64,000 bases of DNA from Sternotherus odoratus (taxonomy: Eukaryota > Chordata > Testudines > Kinosternidae). The stretch's first letter is position 1; the number at the start of each line of letters is the position of its first letter. A program made the position numbers and the translations under genes. This document shows positions 58,801 to 63,636 of this stretch, one piece after another. The notes beneath the pieces were generated by a model that saw only the letters and a list, made by a program, of their open reading frames with translations, was not told where the DNA came from and searched no databases. Where the stretch lies: positions 248,567,644 to 248,631,643 of the forward strand of contig JAVMKO010000001.1 of the NCBI GenBank assembly GCA_032164245.1, in the 5' to 3' direction.

Positions 58801-59835
58801 CCAGAACAAGAAACGCAAGTAGTGTTGAGGGGAGAGCACCAGCTGTCAACTTAGGGTATGTCTTCACTACCCACCGAATCAGGGGGTAGTGATCTATCTA
58901 CTGGTGATCAATTTATCGCGTCACATCAAGTTGAAATAAATAGATTGTCACGGGCACTGCCATCGACCCCAGAACTCCAGCTCATCAAGGGCTTGTCCTC
59001 ACTACGGCAGGGATGCATCGATTTTTTGGCGATTGATTTATCGTGTCTCGTTAAGACGCAATAAATCAATCGCCAGCGGCTGCCCAGTCAACTCCAGAAG
59101 TCCAGCTCGTCAAGAGGCGCAAGCTGGAGTCGACGGGGGACCGCGCCGCTGGCCGCCACGAGGTAAGTCGGCTGTAGAGAGGTCAATTTCAGCTACATTA
59201 TTAACATAGCTGAAATTGCATATCTACAGTCGATTTCCCCCCTAGTGGAGACCAGCCCCAAAAGGCGCAAGCTGGAGTCGACGGGGGAGCCCACTGCCGC
59301 CATGAGGACGGCAGGTAAGTCGACCTATGATGCGCCGACTTACGCAACTTCAGTTACATGAATAATGTAGCTGATCTTATTGTGACGCCTCCCCCTAGCG
59401 CAGACCGAGCCCCTCTGCAGTGACGACATCCCGGACGTCACCTCAGCTACTCCTCATGTCGCTAAATTGCCTATCACGGGTCGACCCGCGCGGGGCAGTG
59501 TAGACGAGCAGCACCAGGCGCGCCCACAACCACACGTGGCCGAGCGACCGGCCGAGGCCCAACCCGGGACACTCCAATGTGCGCCGCCTCCTCCCGCCGA
59601 GGACACGGGCCGGGCTCTACTGACGCACCGACGGCGACGCCGGGCCCCCGCCCCCCCGGCCTCTCACCTGCGCCGCCGCCCCGGGGTCCTGCTCGACGTC
59701 ACCGTCCGGGAACCTGGCGAGAGAACGACACAGCAGCGCGCGGTTAGAGGGGGCCGCGGCGGCTCCGGCCGGGGCCGCGGAGCGGGGAGAGGGGGAGACT
59801 CACCGCGGACGCTCCGGGTCGAGGGCCGCCGCCAT
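21727..59835 (-). CDS. SUGT1: SUGT1 (SGT1 homologue), complete gene, 13 coding exons
   Basis: SUGT1 is a cytosolic/nuclear co-chaperone that links HSP90 to SKP1-containing ubiquitin ligases, kinetochore assembly and NLR immune receptors. Coding exons, minus strand: 59804-59835, 59668-59713, 55386-55476, 53601-53670, 52966-53036, 49127-49180, 45643-45662, 44392-44426, 41090-41186, 40115-40222, 25185-25275, 22747-22928, 21727-21828. Every junction has GT-AG ends and the phases agree; the total is 999 nt, 332 residues, against 333 for the short human form. TPR repeats span about residues 20-120, the CS domain about 139-230, the SGS domain about 240-332. The extra exon of the long human isoform, Alu-derived there, is absent as expected. 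The N-terminal 26 residues are diverged. Transcription starts in a CpG island; introns are filled with MITEs. Confidence 0.96.
22747..22928 (-). CDS. SUGT1: SUGT1 coding exon 12 (SGS domain)
   Basis: 182 nt, beginning [20 protein letters not shown] and ending [11 protein letters not shown]. It is the core of the SGS domain, which binds LRR proteins and S100 partners. The acceptor is TTTCCAG at 22929; an AG 13 nt upstream would break the frame. Donor GTAAGA. Confidence 0.96.
23385..24146. mobile_element. MITE with GTCTTCACTAC-type inverted ends and TCGAC-rich subtermini
   Basis: Left end GTCTTCACTACAGCACTAAG and right end inverted (TTAAGCCGTAGTGGGGAC), with repeated AAGTCGAC/GTCGACTT motifs at both sides. 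Core 23640-23945 is a GC-rich tandem and inverted array built on GCCCGAGCAGCCCCGCG and its complement, forming a large potential hairpin. Lies in SUGT1 intron 11. Exact borders and target duplication were not resolved. Confidence 0.65.
25185..25275 (-). CDS. SUGT1: SUGT1 coding exon 11
   Basis: 91 nt encoding [20 protein letters not shown] then [10 protein letters not shown], the end of CS and the linker to SGS. Acceptor TTTATAG, donor GTTTGG, a weaker donor than the others. Confidence 0.93.
25615..25700 (-). repeat. Short interspersed repeat (TTAGTCT / GGTGCCAC family), fragment
   Basis: Contains GTATTAGTCTGTATCCAC and TGGCACCTTAAAGACTAA, the reverse form of the family seen at 37060-37150, 42764-42855 and 45224-45310. 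I recognise it as a widely dispersed reptile repeat but cannot name it with confidence. Confidence 0.6.
26941..27117. mobile_element. pogo/Tigger-like MITE, 177 bp
   Basis: Ends CAGTCGAGCCCCGCAATACC and inverted GGTATTGCAGGGTTCCACTG, bordered by TA on both sides. Several CGC- and ATAGCGC-type inverted motifs inside. Intron 10 of SUGT1. Confidence 0.85.
27569..28215. mobile_element. Tigger-like MITE with GC minisatellite core
   Basis: Ends CAGTAAAACCTCCATTTAAC and inverted GTTAAATCGGGGTTTTACTG, bordered by TA. The core (about 27725-28110) repeats units built on CCCGCCCGCAGGCGGGACC. Within it, 27569-27719 is itself a complete miniature version with its own GTTTTACTG end and TA border. A larger relative sits at 46840-47693. 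Confidence 0.85.
28600..28970. mobile_element. hAT-type MITE, left-truncated
   Basis: Right end GGCCCTTGGGCCAAAAAG then TTTTTCCACCCTGG resembles the right end of the 2120-2654 element. Upstream is the same kind of G-rich minisatellite. The left end is not recognisable. Confidence 0.55.
29630..29890 (-). mobile_element. CR1-type LINE fragment, antisense
   Basis: Reverse complement resembles the region shortly before the 3' end of reptile CR1 elements (for example GGGTAATTAATCATTAGAAC and GTGATGGAGACTCCATCAC). Family assignment from memory. Confidence 0.55.
30291..30988. mobile_element. TA-target MITE (CACCTCTACCCC ends)
   Basis: Inverted ends CACCTCTACCCC and GGGGTAGAGGTG bordered by TA. Subterminal GCATTATAGG and GCGTTATATCCG motifs are typical of Tc1/mariner-like MITEs. 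The middle (30465-30840) is the complement of the G-rich minisatellite found in the hAT MITEs. Confidence 0.8.
30989..32943. other. SUGT1 intron sequence, nothing recognised
   Basis: A/T-rich. Only short frames; a scrap with CAGTAGACGCTCATTA near 31445 resembles an end of the 17514-17800 MITE family. Confidence 0.4.
32946..33093. mobile_element. TA-target MITE, 148 bp
   Basis: Ends CACCTGGCCCTCACTATAAC and inverted GTTCTAGCGAGGGTCCGGTG, with TA on both borders. Internal GGATCC-based inverted repeat. Same broad family as 30291-30988 and 56110-56255. Confidence 0.8.
33094..34718. other. SUGT1 intron sequence, nothing recognised
   Basis: A/T-rich with a short (TA)n near 33775. No convincing repeat ends or coding frame. 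Confidence 0.4.
34721..35721. mobile_element. TA-target MITE carrying a long GC-rich hairpin
   Basis: Ends CCGTATATACTCGAGTATAA and the inverted AGTATATACGG, bordered by TA (34719-34720, 35722-35723). After a 30-odd base poly-A tract, 34842-35056 is repeated inverted at about 35100-35325, arms of more than 200 bp with few differences and a spacer of about 45 bp. The right part (35390-35620) is a tandem array based on GGGGGAACCTCGGCAG. No transposase. Intron 10 of SUGT1. Confidence 0.88.
36030..36058. repeat. (TTTA)n microsatellite
   Basis: About seven TTTA units. Confidence 0.85.
36655..36795 (+). mobile_element. Fragment of the GTCTACACTAC MITE family
   Basis: Contains GACGCGATAAATCGACC, CTGGAGTCGACGGGGGACCG and GAGGATGGGAGGTAAGTCGG, the same blocks as in the cluster at 58.7-59.4 kb. 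Both ends are missing. Confidence 0.65.
37060..37150 (+). repeat. Short interspersed repeat, 3' part
   Basis: GAGCTATAGCTCACGAAAGC then AAACTAGTTAGTCTCTAAGG, near-identical to 42770-42850. Confidence 0.7.
37811..38499. mobile_element. hAT-type MITE with G-rich minisatellite core
   Basis: Right end GGCCAAAAAGTTTGCCAACC and left GGCCC-rich subterminus match the 2120-2654 family. CTTAGTT flanks both sides (about 37801-37810 and 38501-38508). The left terminus reads in the opposite sense to that expected, suggesting rearrangement. Core has a G-run near 38119-38139 and G-rich repeats. Confidence 0.7.
39325..39575. mobile_element. hAT-type MITE, right half
   Basis: GGCCCTCGTGGTCATTTGAA and the decayed terminus TTTGAGATTGCTGG match the right end of the 18435-19496 element; G-rich minisatellite lies to the left. 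The left end is lost. Confidence 0.6.
40115..40222 (-). CDS. SUGT1: SUGT1 coding exon 10 (CS domain)
   Basis: 108 nt, 36 codons in phase 0, starting [20 protein letters not shown] and ending STFKVLSTK. Acceptor GTTAACAG, donor GTAAGC. The next intron, to exon 11, is the largest at about 14.8 kb. Confidence 0.95.
41090..41186 (-). CDS. SUGT1: SUGT1 coding exon 9 (CS domain)
   Basis: 97 nt encoding [20 protein letters not shown], then [12 protein letters not shown], the first half of the CS domain, the HSP90-binding fold. Acceptor TTAAAG, donor GTGATT. Confidence 0.95.
41818..42952. mobile_element. hAT-type MITE with perfect 8-bp target duplication
   Basis: Starts CAGGGATCTTAAACTC and ends GTTTGAGACCCCTG. 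ATTTAGAG flanks both sides exactly (41810-41817 and 42953-42960). Same family as 18435-19496, inserted in the opposite orientation. A short interspersed repeat is nested at about 42764-42855. SUGT1 intron 8. Confidence 0.9.
42764..42855 (+). repeat. Short interspersed repeat, 3' part, nested in a MITE
   Basis: GATGAAGTGAGCTACAGCCC, ACGAAAGCTTGTGCTGAAAT and TTAGTCTCTAAGGCGC; shared with 37060-37150. Confidence 0.75.
44392..44426 (-). CDS. SUGT1: SUGT1 coding exon 8 (35 nt)
   Basis: 35 nt encoding [11 protein letters not shown] plus two bases; the PSKIKYDW motif is completed by exon 9 and starts the CS domain. Acceptor AATCAG, donor GTAAGT. Confidence 0.9.
44735..44945 (-). repeat. MIR (CORE-SINE) copy, antisense
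   Basis: Plus strand reads ATTATACCCATTTTGCAGGG, AAATGGCTTACC, GAACGTAACCCAGAG and TTTAACCACGAGGCCATT, matching the reverse complement of MIR around its CORE. Old and diverged. SUGT1 intron 7. Confidence 0.7.
45224..45310 (+). repeat. Short interspersed repeat, 3' part
   Basis: GATGAAGTGGGTCTTAACCC, ACAAAAGCTCATGATCCC, AAGGTGCTACAAGACTC; a more diverged copy of the 37060 family. Confidence 0.65.
45643..45662 (-). CDS. SUGT1: SUGT1 coding exon 7 (20-nt microexon)
   Basis: 20 nt; with the preceding base it encodes TGPQIEM in the linker between TPR and CS domains. Acceptor CTACAG, donor GTAAGG. Placement is required by phase: exon 6 leaves one base and exon 8 begins in phase 0. Confidence 0.85.
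46627..48124. mobile_element. hAT-type MITE (TAGGGCCCTACCAAATTC ends) hosting another MITE
   Basis: Ends TAGGGCCCTACCAAATTCA and inverted TGAATTTGGTAGGGCCCTA. Flanks GATCTAAA (46619-46626) and GATATAAA (48125-48132) match 7 of 8. Its middle is interrupted by the Tigger-like MITE at 46840-47693. SUGT1 intron 6. Confidence 0.85.
46840..47693. mobile_element. Tigger-like MITE with 32-bp GC tandem repeats
   Basis: Ends CAGTAAACCTCGATTTAATG and inverted CCGTTAAATCGGGGTTTTAC plus TG, with TA borders. At 47093-47280 about six units of 32 bp (CAGGTGGCGGGACCCGGGAG then CCCGCCCGCCCG) run in tandem, followed by looser CCGGGCGGCAGCC repeats. Same family as 27569-28215. Long frames on both strands are artefacts of the repeat. 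Confidence 0.88.
49127..49180 (-). CDS. SUGT1: SUGT1 coding exon 6
   Basis: 54 nt encoding [18 protein letters not shown], the helix that caps the TPR domain. Acceptor CTTCTAG, donor GTAAGA. In human, the optional exon of the long isoform lies just before this one. Confidence 0.93.
49511..50440. mobile_element. hAT-like repeat (GGTTGGCAACCTTTCAGAAG end), right end unclear
   Basis: The left end GAGGTTGGCAACCTTTCAG and AAGTGGTGTGCCGAGTCTTC match the element at 57662. The right half (49970-50400) is G-rich then C-rich low-complexity DNA. I could not fix the right border. Confidence 0.5.
50800..52085 (+). mobile_element. CR1/L3-type LINE, decayed, with 3' end
   Basis: Reverse-transcriptase scraps ([20 protein letters not shown] in about 51200-51258; QKAF then KVP near 51391-51418) and a 3' tail containing GGGTCTTGGATCTGATCAAG and TTCTTACATTCCTGTG. 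Interrupted near 51462-51640 by CG-containing sequence ending GGTTTGAGAAACCCTG, probably an hAT scrap. SUGT1 intron 5. Confidence 0.65.
52966..53036 (-). CDS. SUGT1: SUGT1 coding exon 5 (TPR3)
   Basis: 71 nt encoding [20 protein letters not shown] then QKLD, the third TPR unit. Acceptor ATGTCAG, donor GTAAGT. Confidence 0.95.
53601..53670 (-). CDS. SUGT1: SUGT1 coding exon 4 (TPR2)
   Basis: 70 nt encoding [20 protein letters not shown] and LRK, the second TPR unit. Acceptor TACTACAG, donor GTATGT. Confidence 0.95.
54167..54846. mobile_element. hAT-type MITE (GGGGGAATTCTGCA ends) with perfect 8-bp duplication
   Basis: Starts CTCATGGGGGAATTCTGCA and ends TGCAGAATTTCCCAGGACCA. TACAGCTA occurs exactly at 54159-54166 and 54847-54854. 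Repeated CAGAATTTT motifs lie near both ends. A second copy is at about 56513-57050. SUGT1 intron 3. Confidence 0.85.
55386..55476 (-). CDS. SUGT1: SUGT1 coding exon 3 (TPR1)
   Basis: 91 nt with [20 protein letters not shown], a near match to the conserved first TPR unit. Acceptor TTTGCAG, donor GTAACA. Ends one base into a codon. Confidence 0.95.
56110..56255. mobile_element. Short MITE (CTAGACCCTCAC ends)
   Basis: Inverted ends CTAGACCCTCAC and GTGAGGGTCTAG; internal ATAACCGAATTCATGTTATA resembles the subterminus of the 30291-30988 element. Borders approximate. SUGT1 intron 2. Confidence 0.65.
56513..57050. mobile_element. hAT-type MITE, second copy, opposite orientation
   Basis: Right end GCAGAATTCCCCCAGGAG is the inverted form of the left end at 54167, and the left part mirrors the sequence around 54581-54645. 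The target duplication is not clear. Confidence 0.65.
57380..57540 (+). repeat. MIR (CORE-SINE) copy, sense
   Basis: ATTATGGTCTAATAGTAGAG, ATCTGGATTCTTATTCCAG, GAGTCACTTCAGCACTCTGT and GCCTCCATTCCCC follow the MIR order in sense. Old and diverged. Confidence 0.65.
57598..58445. mobile_element. MITE of the GTCTACACTAC family, split by a hAT element
   Basis: Left end CCAGGTCTACACTACC and right end AGTGTAGACCAGGGC are inverted. Contains GACGCGATAAATCGATCC and GCAAGAGGCGCAGGCGAAG, as in the neighbouring copies. The hAT element 57662-58205 sits inside it. Confidence 0.75.
57662..58205. mobile_element. hAT-type MITE (CAGGGGTCGGCAACC ends) with internal palindrome
   Basis: Ends CAGGGGTCGGCAACC and inverted GGTTGCCAACCCCTG. 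Flanks ATTTATCA and ATTTATCG match 7 of 8. The arms 57869-57926 and 57993-58050 are inverted copies, a hairpin of about 58 bp with a 66-bp loop. Confidence 0.88.
58700..59415. mobile_element. Nested cluster of GTCTACACTAC-family MITE pieces
   Basis: Three successive left-type ends (GGGCTTGTCTACACTACC at about 58706, GGGTATGTCTTCACTACCC at 58855, GGGCTTGTCCTCACTACGG at 58989) and two right-type ends (TAGTGGAGACCAGCCCC at about 59242, GCGCAGACCGAGCCC near 59400). Blocks with GCTGGAGTCGACGGGG recur. It lies in SUGT1 intron 2, ending about 250 bp from exon 2. Confidence 0.7.
59668..59713 (-). CDS. SUGT1: SUGT1 coding exon 2
   Basis: 46 nt; completes Arg-11 and gives [15 protein letters not shown], which aligns residue for residue with the family's first TPR helix and its DEDPQAALE-type stretch. 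Acceptor TCTCGCCAG, donor GTGAGA. The sequence is GC-rich and drifted, so this is the least certain exon apart from exon 1. Confidence 0.8.
59804..59835 (-). CDS. SUGT1: SUGT1 coding exon 1
   Basis: 32 nt encoding [10 protein letters not shown] plus two bases of the next codon, donor GTGAGT. The ATG has GCATC ahead and GCG after it. Start chosen because the Ala-rich beginning matches the family and the frame joins exon 2 in phase. Only a 90-bp intron separates it from exon 2. Confidence 0.85.
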
Positions 59836-60560
59836 GATGCTGCCCGCTTCGCCACCTGGGGACCGCTGAGCGACAACAAACCCGCCCGCAGGCCCGCGCC
59901 GCGCGCGCGCGCACAGAGGCGGATAGGACCGAAGGGGGTGGGTGACGTCACTTCCTTTCGTCCACTAACCGTCGCGGGCCAGCCCCACGTGACGAAGGCA
60001 CGCTGACGCGGTCGGCACCGGTTGCCGCCGCTCGTTGGTTGCTCGCGCGGAGTCAGCCTCGCGCCCTCTAGCGCAGGAGGACTGGGAGCGAGGAGCGCTC
60101 AGCCCGCTCCTGCCCCACCCCGCAGCGGTTGGCATGGCAACGCCAGGAACCTCCGAGGTCCCTGCAGGCTCCGGGCCCGGCCGCGGACCCCAGCCCCGAG
60201 CCAGCGGGGCCTCCGGCGCGTGGACCCCGTCCGGCCGCGGCAGCGTCCTCCCCCGGTCCAGGTTCCCGCCGGCAAAGGGGGCGCCGGGGGGTCCGGGCTC
60301 AGCTCTGGCGGGTCCTCCCCTCCACACTCGGTCTCCTCCAGACCAGAGAGGCGGCGTCCCGCCCCGCGGTCCTCCAGTGAAGCGGAGCCGGCGGCTCTTT
60401 CCCGGGCGGGGCCACAGGGCGCGCTCCCGGTGCTCTTGCCCGCTCATTTAGCAACGGGCAGCTGCAGAAGTGGTCGCTAAATAACCAGCCCCTCCGCTGC
60501 AGCCGCCGGCGGGCCCGCCCCCTGGGTGGAGGCGGCAGCTGTTCACACCGCTCGCCTGCG

Positions 60561-61310
60561 GGTCAGTGAGACCATCTCCCACGAGCAGGTTGGGTCTTCC
60601 CCAGGTAGCATCACCAGACCGCCAGGCGGGGTCGCCATGGTTTAGGGGAGCCCTGGCCTGTGAAAGAAGAGAGTTGGCACCCAGCTGTTTTTTAGCTTCT
60701 AGGTCTGGTGCCATTGAGGGTTGCTGGGTGCTCGGTTTTCAACTGGAAAATCGGGTCCAAAAGGAGTTGGGGACCCGAAGTGGCACCAGAAGCAAAAGTC
60801 GAGTTACTGCGCCCCCAGGGGAGGCAGGGTGACATTAACCCAGAGCAGCCTCTATGCAGCTGGGACTGCCTCAGACCTGCAGCCAGGCTCCTAGAGACAA
60901 GCCCGTGAGAGGGGAGGAAGGAACAACAGGGCAGGACCTAGGGCGAGGGGCGGGGAAGAAGAGGCAGGGCCTTAAAGGTCCAGTTTCCAGCATTTACAAA
61001 GGTGTTAAGAGTCCTGGAAAAATAATGCTGCAGTGTCAGTGGTTGTTTGGTTCTCTTTATCACCTGATTGAATCAGCACCTGATTGAATGATGCCAAATT
61101 CAAGCTGCATTCTGATTGCCAGTGCTGAGGAAGGCTGCCTCAAGATGCTAACCTGGCAGGGGGAGGAGAGTGAGTTCAACATCTGGCCATAGTCAGTCAC
61201 ACTTCAAGGCCTGATGAAAGTTTTTCCTATCACCACTCCAGGGGCAAGAAGGGTTCAGTGTACCGAGGCAGAAGAGTGAGCAGAATAGGGGAACAAGCAG
61301 GGGAACTAAG
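60561..61310. other. Upstream flank, nothing recognised
   Basis: No repeat ends or convincing exon were found. The short frames lack family features. Confidence 0.35.
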
Positions 61311-61960
61311 CTATATGGGAAGTGGTAGGATGTGACACAAAGGCCCATCGGTATCAGCTTGGAAACAGTTCATTGTTCTATAACAGCACCTGACATGAAT
61401 ACTATGAAAGCTGTATGATATCTGTAATGTTATGTGAGATCTTAAATGAAAGCCAGCATCACACTGATCCTCAATTGTTGGGTGATGTATATAGGGATGA
61501 TATTTAAGGAGTTGTGTATATGTACTGAAAATATATTTTAGACTCTGCGACCGGGGCAGGGTTGACAAACAAATTTTGCGAAAGGTAGGTCTGCATATGT
61601 TCATGTGTCAATTAAGCATTGTAAGCAAACACAATGGGAGCCCATTTTGTATACGGAGTCAATGCAAGTATGTGAACATAACTTGGAGAAAGAACATCAG
61701 GACAGGAACCATGGGGGTCATCTTGACTCCAGGGACAAAACAATGCATTTTGGGAAATACAAGGAAAAACAAAAGGATATTTTGTTATCCAACAATAAGA
61801 GAGCAAAAAGGACAGAACTTTTTGCGTTCATGAAAAGTGGATTGCAGCCATGTTGGTTAGTGAAGCTTGGCGATTGCCTTACATGAGAAACTACTTTAGA
61901 CAAGGATTTTACCCTGTTAAATTTTGCACGCTAAGAAGTATGTTGTAGTCTGTTTTATAT
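61311..61960. repeat. Possible LTR-like remnant
   Basis: The run of ATGATATCTGTAATGTTATG, GTGAGATCTTAAATG and later CCATTTTGTATACGG is in the style of reptile endogenous-retrovirus LTRs, as at 1-1190, but no paired LTR is visible. It directly abuts the DIRS end at 61963. Confidence 0.3.
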
Positions 61961-61962
61961 GT

Positions 61963-62272
61963 AAAAGACAGTTACTCACCTTTCGTAACAGTTGTTCTTC
62001 GAGATGTGTTGCTCATGTCCATTCCAACAAGTGTGTGCGCACCGCGCATGCACGGTCCCGGAAAGTTTTCCCCAGCGGTACCCATAGGGTCGGCAGGGGC
62101 GACCCCTGGAGTGGCGCCCTTATGGCAATGTATATATGCCCCTGCCGACCCTCCCCCCGCTCAGTTCCTTCTTGCCGTTACTCCGACAGAGGGGAGGCGG
62201 GAGGGATTTGGAATGGACATGAGCAACACATCTCGAAGAACAACTGTTACGAAAGGTGAGTAACTGTCTTTT
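61963..62272. repeat. DIRS terminal region: perfect 64-bp inverted repeat
   Basis: Arms 61963-62026 and 62209-62272 are exact reverse complements over 64 bp, separated by 182 bp. The segment contains TATATATG at about 62131, a TCAGTT initiator-like site near 62161, and AAAGGTGAGTAAC, a strong donor consensus on the plus strand at about 62254-62266 with the mirrored one on the minus strand in the left arm. A third, partial direct copy (GATTGCTCATGTGCATTCCA) follows at about 62284. This is the 3' end of the minus-strand DIRS element. Confidence 0.85.
62254..62266 (+). promoter_or_regulatory. Splice-donor consensus in the DIRS terminus
   Basis: AAAGGTGAGTAAC on the plus strand, preceded about 120 nt upstream by a TATA-like box; mirrored on the minus strand near 61971-61983. 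Confidence 0.5.
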
Positions 62273-62322
62273 CTTCTTTGAGTGATTGCTCATGTGCATT
62301 CCAACAAGTGACTTACGAGCAG

Positions 62323-63636
62323 TTATCTCGGAGGTGGGAGAGGAGTAGTCTTAGTCCCTGCTGACAGGACCGCTTGTCCCATAGCAGCGTCCTCCGAGGT
62401 CTGCTGTACGATGGCGTAGTGCGAGGAGAAGGTGTGAACCGAAGACCATGTCACTGCTCTGCAGATGTCAACAATCTGCTGTGGATGCGGCCTGGCTCTG
62501 GTTGAGTGAGCTGTTAATGGCGGAGGAGAAACGTTCGAGAGGTTATAACACAGTTTGATGCACGAAGTGATCCATCCCGAAAGGCGTTGAGAAGAAATCG
62601 GCAACCCCTTCATCCGCTCCGCTACTGAAATAAAAAGTTGTGGAGATTTACGAAAAGCTTTTGTACGTTCTATGTAAAACGCCAGAGCCCTTCTCACATC
62701 TAAAGAATGTAGCATTCTCTCCTTGTTGGAGGCATGAGGTTTAGGAAAGAATACCGGGAGAAAAATGTCCTGGTTCAAATGAAAAGCAGAAACCACTTTA
62801 GGAAGGAAGGCCGGGTGAGGCCGTAGCTGAACCTTATCTTTATGGAAGACGGTATACGGTGGCTCAGAGGTGAGAGCTCTGAGCTCAGAGACCCGTCGGG
62901 CAGAGGTAATAGCCACAAGAAAGGCCGTCTTCCAAGAAAGATAAGAGAGTGGGCAGGTGGCTAGGGGCTCAAAGGGTGGTTTCATGAGGGCTGTTAATAC
63001 CAGGTTAAGATCCCACTGAGAAACTGGCGGTCGCACCGAGGGGTGCAACCTTTCCAATCCCCTGAGGAAACGCCCCACAAGTGGGTTGCTAAATACCAAG
63101 GCTCCCCCCACTTCTGCATGAAAAGCTGATATGGCCGCCAGGTGTACCCGTACAGTGGAAATGGCTAAGCCCTGCTTCCTAAGATCCGGAAGGTAATCTA
63201 GGATAAGGGATATGGGAGCTGAAGTGGGGTGTATTCCTTTACCATGAGCCCATAGGGAAAATAGTTTCCATTTGGCTGTGTATGTGTTACGGGTCGACAG
63301 TTTTCTGCTACCCAATAAGACCTCCCTGACATCAGTGGAGCACTGAAGCTCTGAGGGGTTCAACCACGGATATTCCACGCCGTAAGGTGGAGCGATTGGA
63401 GGTTGGGGTGAAGCAATCGCCCATGGTCTTGGGACACTAGTGTTGGGAGGAGAGGGAGGGTTAGAGGTCTGGAGACGGAGAGAGACACCAATAGAGTGTA
63501 CCAATGTTGACGGGGCCACGCCGGTGCTATTAGGATCATGGACGCTCCAGACGGGCCTTGAGCAGCACTCTGTGAATAAGGGAGAATGGAGGAAATGCAT
63601 AAAGAAGACCCTCCTTCCAAGGGATCTGAAAGGCAT
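62323..63636 (-). CDS. DIRS-type tyrosine recombinase
   Basis: An open frame of 437 codons (first ATG counted at 63636; the true start is unknown because it overlaps the RT/RNase H frame). In DIRS elements the recombinase inserts the circular DNA copy instead of an integrase. N-terminal SAM-like core-binding part near GSRKLSTRNTYTAKWKLFSL and LAISTVRVHLAAISAF; catalytic part with SARRVSELRAL (first Arg), HSTR (His-x-x-Arg) and WSSVHTFSSHY (nucleophilic Tyr). All signature residues are present and the frame is unbroken, so this copy is young. It lies just inside the inverted terminal region. The RT part of the element is upstream, mostly beyond the window. Confidence 0.9.
   Translation of the reverse strand: MPFRSLGRRVFFMHFLHSPLFTECCSRPVWSVHDPNSTGVAPSTLVHSIGVSLRLQTSNPPSPPNTSVPRPWAIASPQPPIAPPYGVEYPWLNPSELQCSTDVREVLLGSRKLSTRNTYTAKWKLFSLWAHGKGIHPTSAPISLILDYLPDLRKQGLAISTVRVHLAAISAFHAEVGGALVFSNPLVGRFLRGLERLHPSVRPPVSQWDLNLVLTALMKPPFEPLATCPLSYLSWKTAFLVAITSARRVSELRALTSEPPYTVFHKDKVQLRPHPAFLPKVVSAFHLNQDIFLPVFFPKPHASNKERMLHSLDVRRALAFYIERTKAFRKSPQLFISVAERMKGLPISSQRLSGWITSCIKLCYNLSNVSPPPLTAHSTRARPHPQQIVDICRAVTWSSVHTFSSHYAIVQQTSEDAAMGQAVLSAGTKTTPLPPPR

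Larger units (their letters stand above)
59420..60560. promoter_or_regulatory. CpG island and SUGT1 promoter
   Basis: Dense CpG over about 1.1 kb covering SUGT1 exons 1-2 and the upstream flank. Upstream of the ATG (higher coordinates): an alternating GC run at about 59897-59912, the CRE TGACGTCA at 59943-59950, an ETS-like ACTTCCTT next to it, and the E-box CACGTG at 59986-59991. No TATA box. Long GC frames on both strands are composition artefacts. Divergent transcription to the right is possible but not shown. Confidence 0.75.

Noticed and set aside
59467..60451. Frames of 138-179 codons in the CpG island
   Set aside because: Stop codons are rare in GC-rich DNA; the frames cross SUGT1 exons in antisense and show no family motif.
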